A stretch of 64,000 nt of DNA, taken from contig VISH01000002.1 in the NCBI GenBank assembly GCA_007827375.1, forward strand, positions 3,993,001 through 4,057,000, read 5' to 3'. How positions within the stretch are numbered: the first letter of the stretch is position 1; each line of letters begins with the position of its first letter. Under the pieces are notes generated by a model. That model was not told the DNA's origin, did no database searches, and saw nothing but the letters and a program-made list of their open reading frames with translations. The translations under genes and the position numbers were made by a program. Of this stretch, positions 17,952 through 26,707 are shown piece by piece. This stretch comes from Alteromonadaceae bacterium 2753L.S.0a.02. GTDB lineage: Bacteria > Pseudomonadota > Gammaproteobacteria > Pseudomonadales > Cellvibrionaceae.

Positions 17952-20117
17952 TTACAAACTCTTTAAATATTCCAATAGCTGCAAGCGTTCGTTGCGATCC
18001 AAGGGTTTTAAGAAGGTACCGTCTGGCAGAGCGGTACGACCGGCGGCGTATTCATGACCGGTGTTGTGGTTGCCATATATGGAAGTGTCGTACCGGAAAC
18101 CATTGGTATCGGTATAGTTGAAGCCCACTTTATCCGTTAAAAATTCCCTGGAACCAACATAGAACTCATCGGCGCGGTAGTGGCCGTCGTCCGGATCACC
18201 TTCGCGCTTTTTCGGTAACAATAAATCGTACAAGGTGGGAATGGAGCCATTATGTAAGTATGGTGCAGTGGCCCAAATACCATTGAGCGAGCGACCTTTA
18301 TAGGCCATTAAGTCTGCAATGGGCGCGGCCTCTGTGGCTGGCGTATAGGTACCCTTTTTCATCGACGATTTCACTTCGTTATCAGTAAAGGTAACCACCA
18401 CATCAAAGGCACGCTCCGCCCAACGCTGGATAACATATTTATCCGGGTCGGGGGTAACAATCACGTTGGTCGTTGCTTTTGTAAGTAGAGCAGCGAGTGG
18501 TGCCTGCCGTTCAAGCAGCATATCACCTGTCGAACCAATACCCACATATTCGCCCCTCACAATGCCACTGTAGCCCGCTGCAGTAACGCTGTTCATGGCC
18601 ATTTTTCTATCGGTGCCGACATCGTCCAGCGATGACATAAACGCAACTACACGGCGCTTGGGATCACTGCGGTTAATGCGTTCATGGCATGCTTCACAGT
18701 AGTGATCAAATATCTTCTTGCCAGGCCCTGCCAGCTTCCAATCGATTTCGGGCAGAATATCCTCTGGCCACTTGGGCGATTCCAAACTGCGCAGATGGGT
18801 TTCCACACGACGTAAGTTGCGAATGTTAATAGAGGAATCAAAGCGTATATGTTCGCCATAGAGCCCCTGCCCAGACAAAAAAGAAGACAAACTCAAGCTT
18901 TCCTGCAAGCGCCAATTCAAGGTACCAAATACGCCAATAACCTGACCGGCGTTGCGTCCCATTGGGCCGATACCAGAGTTGCCCACCACGCCATTCCACT
19001 GCACATAATCGTGTTGCGGAATATCCCAAAGAAACGGGTAACTCACCGGGGCGTCGGCGGGGTTAAAAATCTGGTTGCGCAGCGCAATAATTTCTTTGGC
19101 GCTGAATAATTTTTCTTTTTCGCTGCGCTCTATCACGCGTTCCAACAGGTGCGAAAGGTCGTCGCTGTAAAACACGGGTTCCAATACGTCGACCGCCAGT
19201 TTGTATTTTTCCCGTGGCAGTACGCGCGACATGGCATCTTTCAAACTTGCAACGCTAAGCAGGTGCTCGCTCACGCGGTTAAAAATGCGACCAAAAGCGT
19301 CCAGGCGCGCATAACCGTAACGGGTGAGCGGGTTTTTGGTGCTGCGCGGATTGTTAATAATCACGTAGGAGCGTATACGGCGCGCGAACTTCTCAAGATC
19401 GGCCTTAATTTGTGCTTCAGATCCGTATTCACCATGTTTTAATACGGCTGCAGCGAATCGCTCAAATTTTTGCGAATCGCTTTGCGTGGCTTCCATGGCG
19501 CTTGCCAGGCCATCCATAAAGCTTTCCATATCGGCCATTGCCGGGCCGCCATCAATACGAATACCCACACCCTGGTAGTTAATCTGGGTCGTGTGACAGG
19601 CGGCGCAGGTGAAACCCATGTACTCTCTGCCTTCGAAGCTGTCTCTGGCCATACCCACTGGCAGGCCATCGGGGTTCAATGCGGAGGGTTCCTGGGGCAG
19701 ATAGCGATAATGCAGAATATTTTTATCATCCCGAAATTTCATTTCGGAATCGGCGACTTCCAGTTCCAGAAAGAAATCGTAAGGTACCAGATTGGAGCCT
19801 TGGGTAATGTAGTAAAACCACATGCTTTCGTCGATATCCCAACCCTGATCCAAATACCTTGTGGTAGTGAAGCCTTCGCCAAAAGCATCGATTTGCGCGT
19901 TAACGGTTTTTGCACCGCGGGTGGGATGATCATCGCGGTATTCCCAAGCGTAATTCAGGTAACCAATACCTGCCCATACCACGATAAGACCCACTACGCC
20001 ATAAACGACTGTTCGAATTTTTTTCCAAAGACTGAAACACAACCAGGCTTTAAAAAAGTCACCCAATATATGCACGGGCTTTAATATTAACTTCGCTGTA
20101 CGTATGAGAATATCCAT
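17952..20117 (-). CDS. Membrane-anchored di-haem c-type cytochrome (RoxA / cytochrome c peroxidase-like)
   Basis: 721 residues with an uncleaved-looking transmembrane helix at about 37-53 and two c-type haem motifs, CAACH (171-175) and CEACH (474-478). The segments WDIPQHDYVQWNG (364-375) and the late WATAPYLHNGSIPTLYDLL are shared by the large di-haem group that includes rubber oxygenases RoxA/RoxB and proteins annotated as di-haem cytochrome c peroxidases. It is twice as long as classical CcpA and close to RoxA in size. Its reaction (peroxidase, dioxygenase or electron transfer) cannot be told. It lies tail-to-tail with katG, which hints at shared peroxide chemistry but does not show it. 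Confidence 0.75.
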   Translation of the reverse strand: MDILIRTAKLILKPVHILGDFFKAWLCFSLWKKIRTVVYGVVGLIVVWAGIGYLNYAWEYRDDHPTRGAKTVNAQIDAFGEGFTTTRYLDQGWDIDESMWFYYITQGSNLVPYDFFLELEVADSEMKFRDDKNILHYRYLPQEPSALNPDGLPVGMARDSFEGREYMGFTCAACHTTQINYQGVGIRIDGGPAMADMESFMDGLASAMEATQSDSQKFERFAAAVLKHGEYGSEAQIKADLEKFARRIRSYVIINNPRSTKNPLTRYGYARLDAFGRIFNRVSEHLLSVASLKDAMSRVLPREKYKLAVDVLEPVFYSDDLSHLLERVIERSEKEKLFSAKEIIALRNQIFNPADAPVSYPFLWDIPQHDYVQWNGVVGNSGIGPMGRNAGQVIGVFGTLNWRLQESLSLSSFLSGQGLYGEHIRFDSSINIRNLRRVETHLRSLESPKWPEDILPEIDWKLAGPGKKIFDHYCEACHERINRSDPKRRVVAFMSSLDDVGTDRKMAMNSVTAAGYSGIVRGEYVGIGSTGDMLLERQAPLAALLTKATTNVIVTPDPDKYVIQRWAERAFDVVVTFTDNEVKSSMKKGTYTPATEAAPIADLMAYKGRSLNGIWATAPYLHNGSIPTLYDLLLPKKREGDPDDGHYRADEFYVGSREFLTDKVGFNYTDTNGFRYDTSIYGNHNTGHEYAAGRTALPDGTFLKPLDRNERLQLLEYLKSL

Positions 20118-20364
20118 CGAACCGTCCTTTTATTCTTGCCATTACAGATACCACAATGAAGCGGCGCGTCAGGCATGTTGTTGTTTTATACGTTGGGCGG
20201 GAACCGCAATAGCTACCCAAAAACGTTAACTATACGCTTTTATAGAATAAACGCTGAATTGCGGCAAATCCATCGAAAATTCCAGGTAATATTCACGGAG
20301 TGTCAAGTGTAATGTCGCAGAGAACGCCGGCAATCACTTAACAACAGAAGCATGAGTAGATTTT

Positions 20365-20997
20365 ATGATCGATAATTATTGCGAGCGAACAGCAGATGGG
20401 CTATTCAACGAACCCCTTAACGCAATCACTAATCTCGCTTTTTTTATTGCAGGTTTTCTGCTGCTACGTCTCTACCGGGGAAAGGTTAACCGTGGCGACT
20501 CTTTGTTGATCGTTCACTTGTTTTTAATTGGCAGCGGTAGCTTGCTGTTCCATACATTTGCCAACACAACCACACTGCTGCTGGATGTCATACCTATATT
20601 GAGTTTTCAACTGATTTGGCTGTGGCTGGTGTGTATTCGAATATTTAAGGTATCGGCATTACTAAGCAGTGTTCTCACCGTTGCATATCTGGGGTTTTCA
20701 TTTATTGTTGCAGCACTGCCCGACCCTAGCCATGGCTCTATTGGGTATTTGGCACCACTGACGGTGATAGCGAGCTTGGGTATACTCATGTATCGCTCCC
20801 ATACCGCGGGTGCCCAAGCGCTGCTCTTAGGTGCAGGGATTTTTACTGTCTCGTTAACACTGCGTTCAGTGGACCAAGCGCTTTGCACACTCTGGCCGGT
20901 GGGTACACATTTCATTTGGCATTGTTTGAATGCCGTGGTGCTTTACCTGTGTGCAAGTGTCGTCCTAGAAGCCAAGAGATTTATAGCACGGCAATAA
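20365..20997 (+). CDS. Ceramidase-family (CREST) integral membrane protein
   Basis: 210 residues with about seven hydrophobic helices. It carries the ceramidase-family signatures: YCER at the N terminus, EPLNAITNLAFF, GSGSLLFHTFA with conserved Ser and His, DVIPILSFQ with Asp, and near the C terminus GTHFIWHCLNA with two His. These residues form the zinc site of the alkaline ceramidase/CREST superfamily. Bacterial members are hydrolases of unknown lipid substrate. The gene stands alone. Confidence 0.82.
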   Translation: MIDNYCERTADGLFNEPLNAITNLAFFIAGFLLLRLYRGKVNRGDSLLIVHLFLIGSGSLLFHTFANTTTLLLDVIPILSFQLIWLWLVCIRIFKVSALLSSVLTVAYLGFSFIVAALPDPSHGSIGYLAPLTVIASLGILMYRSHTAGAQALLLGAGIFTVSLTLRSVDQALCTLWPVGTHFIWHCLNAVVLYLCASVVLEAKRFIARQ

Positions 20998-21071
20998 GCA
21001 GCGATGGCAATTTATGGCATCTACCTTTTGTGTTACAACAGCAATAGCAGCGCTGACAGGGGAAAAGAATG

Positions 21072-21971
21072 CTATGCGTCCGCGGAATCAGCTGGCCTGT
21101 TGAGAGCACCATCGAATTCTTTGAACGCGTCGCTGGCCACGAGCGCTTGCAGCATCGGATCTTCATGCACATCGTCGAGATAACTCTCGCGTCGCGCAAC
21201 GGCCTCTGCCAGAAAACGCGCGGCTTCGTCGAATTGCTGCATTTCAGTGTAGGCGCAAGCCAGCTGGTAAAAAGCGTGGCTATTATCTGGATCGATTTTA
21301 AGTGCCTGATGGCACAAGTTCGCCGCCCACTGAGGTTCGTTGAGCTCCAATACAGCATCGGCTTTATAGGTAAGCGCTTCACAGTCATCGTGGCGAAGTT
21401 TCAAAATCTCATCATAAATAATTATTTTATTGGCCGGCGAGTGATCTTGTTGCGCACGCAACCACAGAGATTGCACCTCCTTGGTGAGCTCTATGGCTTC
21501 ACGATTTTCTTCGATATGCTGGGTTTTTTGCTGCAACTGTTTTTCAATAGTGGCAAGACGATTTTCGTATTCGTGAATGAGATCTGATATTTCCTGATCA
21601 GCCAGGGAGTGAACCCGCTCTTTAATATCCCTGATAGACGACCAGCCCACCAAGACCAGAACTGAAGTGGCCGCTGCAATCAGGTAGAAAAAATAGGTAA
21701 CGGTATCGGTAGCGTAAGTCACAGCGCGATCCACCGAGTGATGCTCTCGGTCCACAATTTGTTGGATAAGTTCTTGCTTGGTTTGCGCTTGCTCGATACG
21801 CAATTGCTTAAGCTCATCCAACACATAACGCTCGATAAAAGGTGAATAAAGTGGCTTGTCCATTGCCTCGACGGCGGCCTGGCGCTCTGCGTCAGTATCT
21901 CTCTCTGCCATAACACAGGCCGCACAAAGTGATAGCACTATTACCAAGCTTGTAACCGCCGCAAATTTCAT
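21072..21971 (-). CDS. Membrane protein with coiled coil and TPR repeats
   Basis: 299 residues. N-terminal signal or anchor (1-22), a charged helical region, a transmembrane helix at about 88-105 (FFYLIAAATSVLVLVGW), a coiled coil (115-170), then two to three TPR-like repeats (about 180-270, with QALKIDPDNSHAFYQLACAYTEMQQFDEAARFLAEAV). TPR units usually hold partner proteins. It lies 73 bp downstream of ectC on the same strand and could be read through from the ectoine operon, but nothing in it relates to ectoine. Confidence 0.6.
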   Translation of the reverse strand: MKFAAVTSLVIVLSLCAACVMAERDTDAERQAAVEAMDKPLYSPFIERYVLDELKQLRIEQAQTKQELIQQIVDREHHSVDRAVTYATDTVTYFFYLIAAATSVLVLVGWSSIRDIKERVHSLADQEISDLIHEYENRLATIEKQLQQKTQHIEENREAIELTKEVQSLWLRAQQDHSPANKIIIYDEILKLRHDDCEALTYKADAVLELNEPQWAANLCHQALKIDPDNSHAFYQLACAYTEMQQFDEAARFLAEAVARRESYLDDVHEDPMLQALVASDAFKEFDGALNRPADSADA

Positions 21972-22043
21972 ATCCTACCTCCATGCTTAAACAATCAATG
22001 TTGTATTCACGATACCAGCCCTTTAGGGCAAAGGCGCCTTGAT

Positions 22044-22451
22044 TCAAACTGTTGCAAGTGCCTCACAATCCAGCTCATAGGCGCCATCGGCATTGTGCAC
22101 CTCCTTGCCATTCAATGGTGGATTAAAAACACAGGCCAAGGTCATTTCGTCAAAAGCACGCAAAATATGCGCGTCGTGTTTATCGAGAATATAGACGGTG
22201 CCGGGTGCAATTGGGTATTTTTTTCCGTCACATTGGGTTTCCACCTCACCCCGGCCAGCGATACAGTAAACTGACTCCAGGTGATTTTGATAGTGCATGC
22301 GAAAATCGGCACCTTGGTAAATAGTAGTGATGTGAAAAGAAAACCCCATGTTGTCATCTTTCAGTAATAGCCGGGTACTTTCCCAATTGCCATCGGGCGA
22401 TACAATTCGCCGGTTGGAGCTTTTCGCTTCATTAAGTGTTCGAACAATCAT
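22044..22451 (-). CDS. ectC: L-ectoine synthase EctC
   Basis: 135 residues, the usual size. A cupin-fold lyase that closes N-gamma-acetyl-2,4-diaminobutyrate to ectoine. Family segments are clear: MIVRTLNEA, NWES.R.LLKDDNMGFSFH.TTI..G....MHYQNHLE.VYCI.G.GEVE and the late CVFNPPLNG.E. The MHYQNHLE region supplies the metal and substrate contacts. Last gene of ectABC, 46 bp after ectB. Confidence 0.96.
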   Translation of the reverse strand: MIVRTLNEAKSSNRRIVSPDGNWESTRLLLKDDNMGFSFHITTIYQGADFRMHYQNHLESVYCIAGRGEVETQCDGKKYPIAPGTVYILDKHDAHILRAFDEMTLACVFNPPLNGKEVHNADGAYELDCEALATV

Positions 22452-22497
22452 TGTGCTTACCTGTGTTGAGATTTATTGAATTAACGGTATACAGGCA

Positions 22498-23793
22498 CTA
22501 ACATGCCTCGAAATACACCCGCTCTTCAGGAATTTCAAAATCTTTGAGACACACTTCGCGAATCGAAGCTTCGATAATATCAATGCCTTTTTTCAGATTT
22601 TCGTCGCTGATCACCAACGGACAGAGTAATTTAACAACTTGATCATCAGCGCCGCTGGTTTCAATGATTAAGCCTTTTTTAAAAGCGGCACTGGTTATTC
22701 TGCTGGCGATTTCGCCGTTCACACAGTTAATTCCCTGAAACATCCCACGCCCTCTGGCAGTGAAATTCCCTTCACCATAACGACCTACAATATCGGCAAG
22801 GCGCTGTGAAATATAGCGTCCTTTACGATTAACTTCGTTGCTAAAGCGCCGATCACTCCAATAACAATCAATGGCGGCCTTCGCTGTGACAAATGCGAGA
22901 TTGTTGCCACGAAAGGTGCCATTGTGTTCGCCAGGTTTCCACTGATCCAGCTCGGGTTTCATCAGTACCACGGCAAAAGGTAAACCATAACCCCCCAGTG
23001 ATTTCGACAAGGTTATAATATCCGGCTCAATACCGGCTTCCTCAAAACTGAAGAAGTCACCAGTACGACCATTACCGGCCTGAATATCATCCACAATTAA
23101 CAATATGCCGTGTTTCCTGCAAACCGCTTGCAAATTGCGAAGCCACTGGGCACTGGCCACGTTAATACCGCCTTCACCCTGTACAGTTTCCACAATCACC
23201 GCGGCGGGTGAATTAATACCGCTGCTGGAATCGGTGAGTACTTTATCGAGATATTCTGTAGTATCGATGTTTTCGCCGAGATAGCCATCGTAGGGCATGC
23301 GGTGGGTACCACTTAAGCTAACGCCTGCGGCATCACGATGATGCGAGTTTCCCGTTGCGGCGAGTGCGCCCAAACTTACGCCGTGAAAACCGTTAGTGAA
23401 GGTGACTATATTCTGCTGACCGGTAACATTGCGCGCAATTTTCATTGCCGCCTCGACGGCATTAGTGCCGGTGGGGCCTGTAAATTGCACCATGTATTCC
23501 ATGTTACGCGGCTTTAAAATTTTTTCGTTAAACGCCTGTAAAAATTCACCCTTCGCACGGGTGTGCAAATCCAAACCGTGGGTTATGCCGTCGCCCGCTA
23601 TATATTCCATTAAAAAAGGCTTAAATAATGGATTGTTATGCCCGTAATTTAAGGTACCGGCACCTGCGAGGAAATCCAGATACTGCTTATCGTCTTCATC
23701 CCACATGAGCTCACCTTTGGCGCGCTTAAAAATGCGGGGGAACGAGCGGGCATAGCTCTGTACTTCAGATTCAATTTCTTCAAATATTTTCAT
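22498..23793 (-). CDS. ectB: L-2,4-diaminobutyrate aminotransferase EctB
   Basis: 431 residues from the ATG at 23793 (MKIFEEIESEVQSYARSFP), the family's usual N terminus; 16 upstream codons in frame overlap ectA and are not expected to be used. Class III PLP aminotransferase: GTNAVEAAMKIAR, FTNGFHG.SLGALAATGN, VETVQGEGGINVA, IVDDIQAGNGRTG and SKSLGGYGLP with the Schiff-base Lys. It transfers an amino group from glutamate to aspartate semialdehyde in ectoine synthesis. Fourteen bases separate it from ectA. Confidence 0.96.
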   Translation of the reverse strand: MKIFEEIESEVQSYARSFPRIFKRAKGELMWDEDDKQYLDFLAGAGTLNYGHNNPLFKPFLMEYIAGDGITHGLDLHTRAKGEFLQAFNEKILKPRNMEYMVQFTGPTGTNAVEAAMKIARNVTGQQNIVTFTNGFHGVSLGALAATGNSHHRDAAGVSLSGTHRMPYDGYLGENIDTTEYLDKVLTDSSSGINSPAAVIVETVQGEGGINVASAQWLRNLQAVCRKHGILLIVDDIQAGNGRTGDFFSFEEAGIEPDIITLSKSLGGYGLPFAVVLMKPELDQWKPGEHNGTFRGNNLAFVTAKAAIDCYWSDRRFSNEVNRKGRYISQRLADIVGRYGEGNFTARGRGMFQGINCVNGEIASRITSAAFKKGLIIETSGADDQVVKLLCPLVISDENLKKGIDIIEASIREVCLKDFEIPEERVYFEAC

Positions 23794-23807
23794 GCTGTTC
23801 CAAGTTG

Positions 23808-24329
23808 TTAATGTTGATTCAGACGGAAAGGACCCAGGCACACGCGCTTTTCAGAATCGTGCTGTCCGTCAAAATGAACATCTTTTTCCATCCATGATGT
23901 TGAGTTCAAATCAGCACGCAGACGTTGCGCCAGGCGTTTAAAAAACGCCCAGGATGCCGCGTTGCTCTGGGTGATACTGGTTTCAAGATAAGTGACGGAG
24001 GCGCATTGCGGGCGCTCCAGAATGTGGCCCACCATGAGCGATGCCAGCCCTCGCCCCCTGGCTCGCTCGGCAACCGCGACCTGCCAAATAAAGAGAATAT
24101 GAGGGTGATCAGGAATGCGATAGGCAGACACAAAACCAACCATTTCGTCGCCCATATAGGCAGCGACAGAAGTTTCGGAAAAATGACTACATTGCAGAAG
24201 ATTGCAGTAACTGGAATTCGCATCCAATGGCGGGCAGCGTGCTACCAGATTGAAGACATCCATACCGTGTTGAAGAGAGGGAATTTTAAGAACAATCGAT
24301 TCGTTACTGGATAAAAAACTTTCGGGCAT
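23808..24329 (-). CDS. ectA: L-2,4-diaminobutyrate acetyltransferase EctA
   Basis: 173-residue GNAT enzyme that acetylates diaminobutyrate, the second step of ectoine synthesis. Landmarks: LAR.PPLD.NS.YCNLL at the N terminus, HILFIWQVAV and ARGRGLASLMVGHIL for acetyl-CoA, and TYLETSITQSN.AS. First gene of the operon, about 100 bp downstream of the palindromic operator. No specialised aspartokinase (ask_ect) follows ectC, so precursor supply depends on the housekeeping enzyme. Confidence 0.95.
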   Translation of the reverse strand: MPESFLSSNESIVLKIPSLQHGMDVFNLVARCPPLDANSSYCNLLQCSHFSETSVAAYMGDEMVGFVSAYRIPDHPHILFIWQVAVAERARGRGLASLMVGHILERPQCASVTYLETSITQSNAASWAFFKRLAQRLRADLNSTSWMEKDVHFDGQHDSEKRVCLGPFRLNQH

Positions 24330-24432
24330 ACCTAAATTTAATTTGTACTCTAATTAGTTCTGATCTGTTTGTATCAAAAAAATGGCTATATTACGGGATT
24401 TTTCTCAGACAGTTTTGTTATTATACACAAAT

Positions 24433-24454
24433 ATTATTTAGATATCTAAATAAT
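24433..24454. promoter_or_regulatory. EctR operator palindrome in the ectA-ectR intergenic region
   Basis: A perfect 22-bp palindrome with core TATTTAGATATCTAAATA. It closely matches the half-site pattern reported for EctR1 of Methylomicrobium (TATTTAGT-GT-ACTATATA). It abuts a minus-strand promoter with a good -10 TATAAT (TTTGTGTATAAT), so bound repressor would cover the -35 side of the ectA promoter. Confidence 0.75.
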
Positions 24455-24550
24455 CGCCACCGAATACAAGGGAAACTCAACGCGCTGTTAGTCCCAACGG
24501 GGCGTCACTGGATATAATGAGGGCCTTAACCACCGCAGAGAGAACCGCAG

Positions 24551-25063
24551 TTGAGTAGTGTTGAAGATGTTTTAGTTGCATTGCGCCGAGTGATTAGAGC
24601 TACCGACCTACACTCCAAGCACCTGGCGAAAACTACCGGACTTACGGCGCCACAAATTTTGCTGCTGCAAACCATTCGCAATAAGGGCGAGGTTACTATT
24701 GGCGAGTTGGCGATTGATATAAGCCTCAGCCAGGCAACCGTTACGACGATTCTGGACCGCCTGGAAAAACGCGCATTGGTTTATCGAGCGCGCTCAACAG
24801 AGGATAAACGCAAGGTACATGCGTACCTCACGGAACATGGTAAAGCCGTCTTACAGGAAGCTCCTATCCCCTTACAGCAACACTTCACAAAACAATTCCG
24901 CGACCTCGAGGAATGGGAGCAAACCATGATAATTTCCGCACTGCAACGGGTTGCTAAAATGATGGATGCCCAACATATTGACGCCTCCCCAGTGTTAGAT
25001 ATCGGCGTACTGGATCGCCACACGTCTGTCGAAAAAAACGATTCAAGCCCTGGAAAAAAATAA
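24551..25063 (+). CDS. ectR: MarR-family regulator of ectoine synthesis, EctR
   Basis: 170 residues from a TTG start. Winged-helix MarR fold: the N terminus SSVEDVLVALRRVIRATDLHSKHLAKTTGLTAPQ, the recognition helix SQATVTTILDRLEKRALV, and the wing R.RSTEDKRKVHAYLTEHGKAVL. Divergent from ectABC with the palindromic operator between. EctR1 of methylotrophs represses its ectoine operon at low salt; the same is inferred here. Confidence 0.9.
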   Translation: MSSVEDVLVALRRVIRATDLHSKHLAKTTGLTAPQILLLQTIRNKGEVTIGELAIDISLSQATVTTILDRLEKRALVYRARSTEDKRKVHAYLTEHGKAVLQEAPIPLQQHFTKQFRDLEEWEQTMIISALQRVAKMMDAQHIDASPVLDIGVLDRHTSVEKNDSSPGKK

Positions 25064-25083
25064 CTGCACTGTCAGCGACTATT

Positions 25084-25866
25084 TTATTGAGGGAATAAAC
25101 TGTGCCCCTGAATACGATGACCACCGTCCACATCAAATACCGCACCGGTGATTTTAGCGGCACTGTCCGACGCGAGAAAACTTACCACACCAGCAACATC
25201 TTGTGGCTGCGCCGTACCCAGCGGCTGGAATTGCGCCAAATACTGATACAAGCCAGCGATTTGTTCATCGTTCAAACCTAAGTCCTTTGCTGCACCGGAA
25301 TGTGTAAACCCCGGATTAACCACGTTCAGACGAATACCTTGCGCGGCCCAATCCGCCGCGAGCGCCTGGGTTAACTTTTCAAGACCGGATTTCAGCATCG
25401 CATACAAAGGCAGACCGCTCACATAACGATTGGTAATTGAAGAACCTATCGTCACTACATTGCCACCCGTCACCAGCAAGGCGTTTTGCGCGTGCTTACA
25501 AAGTTTTATAGCGCTGGATATATTGGCGATTATCGCTGCATCCAACACTTCATCGGGTGTTTCCAGTATCGGTGCATTTATGGTATTCGCGAGTGCGTTG
25601 TTTACCAGTACATCCAAGCGACCGAATTGCGCGAGCAATTCAGTAATTAAATTTGCCGGCGCGGCCGGATCATTCATATCGTATGCGAAGCCCTCACAAT
25701 AGCCTCCTGTTTCTTCGCTGAGCAAGTGCGCAGTGGTTTTCGCCGTATCAGCACTGCGTGACGTCACCGCGACACAGTAGCCCTGCTGCAAAAACTCTCT
25801 GGCAACACCCAGACCGATACCTTTACTAGAGCCGGTAACAAGTGCTACTTTTTTTTTGTAATTCAT
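25084..25866 (-). CDS. SDR-family oxidoreductase, last gene of the ThDP/citrate-synthase-like operon
   Basis: 260 residues from the ATG at 25866, preceded by GAGGTAG; an upstream in-frame start would overlap the previous gene. SDR landmarks: VTGSSKGIGLG, NNAL in place of NNAG, IGSSIT with the catalytic Ser, and YAMLKSG with Tyr and Lys. FDVDGGH near the C terminus is as in FabG-like enzymes. It starts seven bases after the second citrate-synthase-like gene stops, so the four genes are surely co-transcribed and the substrate is probably the product of the ThDP enzyme or its partners. Convergent with ectR (20 bp apart). Confidence 0.85.
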   Translation of the reverse strand: MNYKKKVALVTGSSKGIGLGVAREFLQQGYCVAVTSRSADTAKTTAHLLSEETGGYCEGFAYDMNDPAAPANLITELLAQFGRLDVLVNNALANTINAPILETPDEVLDAAIIANISSAIKLCKHAQNALLVTGGNVVTIGSSITNRYVSGLPLYAMLKSGLEKLTQALAADWAAQGIRLNVVNPGFTHSGAAKDLGLNDEQIAGLYQYLAQFQPLGTAQPQDVAGVVSFLASDSAAKITGAVFDVDGGHRIQGHSLFPQ

Positions 25867-25873
25867 ATCTACC

Positions 25874-26707
25874 TCAAATCGATTTAACGGAACGAACAGG
25901 AGTGCCGGTGTAATTAATATCATCACACCGTAAGGGTAAAAAACTGTGGGCTGGCTGATCGGCGTATTCCACGTGGCAAGCCATCACGCCGCTCATAACG
26001 GATACGGCATAAACGCTGTATATCTCAGAAGCGCTAAAATTGTGATCGGCGAGAAAAGCCGACATGTATCCCGCGATATTCATGCTCTCGCCAAATTGTG
26101 CGAGTAATTCGGCTTCGATGTCGTACGCCAATTGCAAATGCGGGCCACGCTTAAAACCCAATTTCTCGGTAAGCTTTTCCATGGCGGCGACACGTTCATC
26201 CCCTTGCGCCAATGGGCGAGCAAAACCCATAATATTCGGCTTGCCGCGATTGGATTTAATTTCTTCTGCAGTAATTTCAACGGCCGTTTTACCTTGCTGC
26301 TGTTTCGCGAGCGCATTTTTAATAAATTCAACGCCCTTAACGAGAGTGCCCTGACCATAGGCGCGAGAATCTGCAGCCAGGGTACCCGCAACGGTAGCCG
26401 CAGAAACTGTCGCTTGGGTTTCTCCAGCCAAGGCACCAATTTGATTGCACCAGATGCGCGGATCGGGCCAGCTCATACAGCCGAGAATGGCTTCCATCCA
26501 ATCTGCCAGCTCACGACTCACCAATCTTCCCGTCGCGTTAAGCACAACAATTTGCATGTAGGATTTGTTCAGCACCAGATCTTCCAACAAGCGGTGACCA
26601 TGAACGAAAACCCCCTCACCCGGCAACCAACCGCCGTTGCGGGATTTAATGCAATTGCGCCCAGCCTCTAGACTAGCAACGGTTTTACTTGCGGTTTTCG
26701 ACAACAT
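25874..26707 (-). CDS. Citrate-synthase-fold protein B, apparently lacking catalytic residues
   Basis: 277 residues from the ATG at 26707 (AAGGA eight bases before). By eye it follows the citryl-CoA lyase/citrate synthase small form: FVHGHRLLEDL, ATGRLVS, ATVSAATVAGTLAA, IMGFARPLAQGDERV, NIAGYMSAFLADHNF, and a C-terminal LRCDDINYTG like the family's final segment. At the places where active enzymes have His in HGGA, His in GFGHP and Asp in NIDG, this protein has a Tyr/Gly-containing stretch (YGQGT), Arg (GFARP) and Ala (NIAG). It is paralogous to the neighbouring protein A and overlaps it by about 23 bp, so a hetero-oligomer is likely. Whether it is an enzyme is open. Confidence 0.7.
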   Translation of the reverse strand: MLSKTASKTVASLEAGRNCIKSRNGGWLPGEGVFVHGHRLLEDLVLNKSYMQIVVLNATGRLVSRELADWMEAILGCMSWPDPRIWCNQIGALAGETQATVSAATVAGTLAADSRAYGQGTLVKGVEFIKNALAKQQQGKTAVEITAEEIKSNRGKPNIMGFARPLAQGDERVAAMEKLTEKLGFKRGPHLQLAYDIEAELLAQFGESMNIAGYMSAFLADHNFSASEIYSVYAVSVMSGVMACHVEYADQPAHSFLPLRCDDINYTGTPVRSVKSI

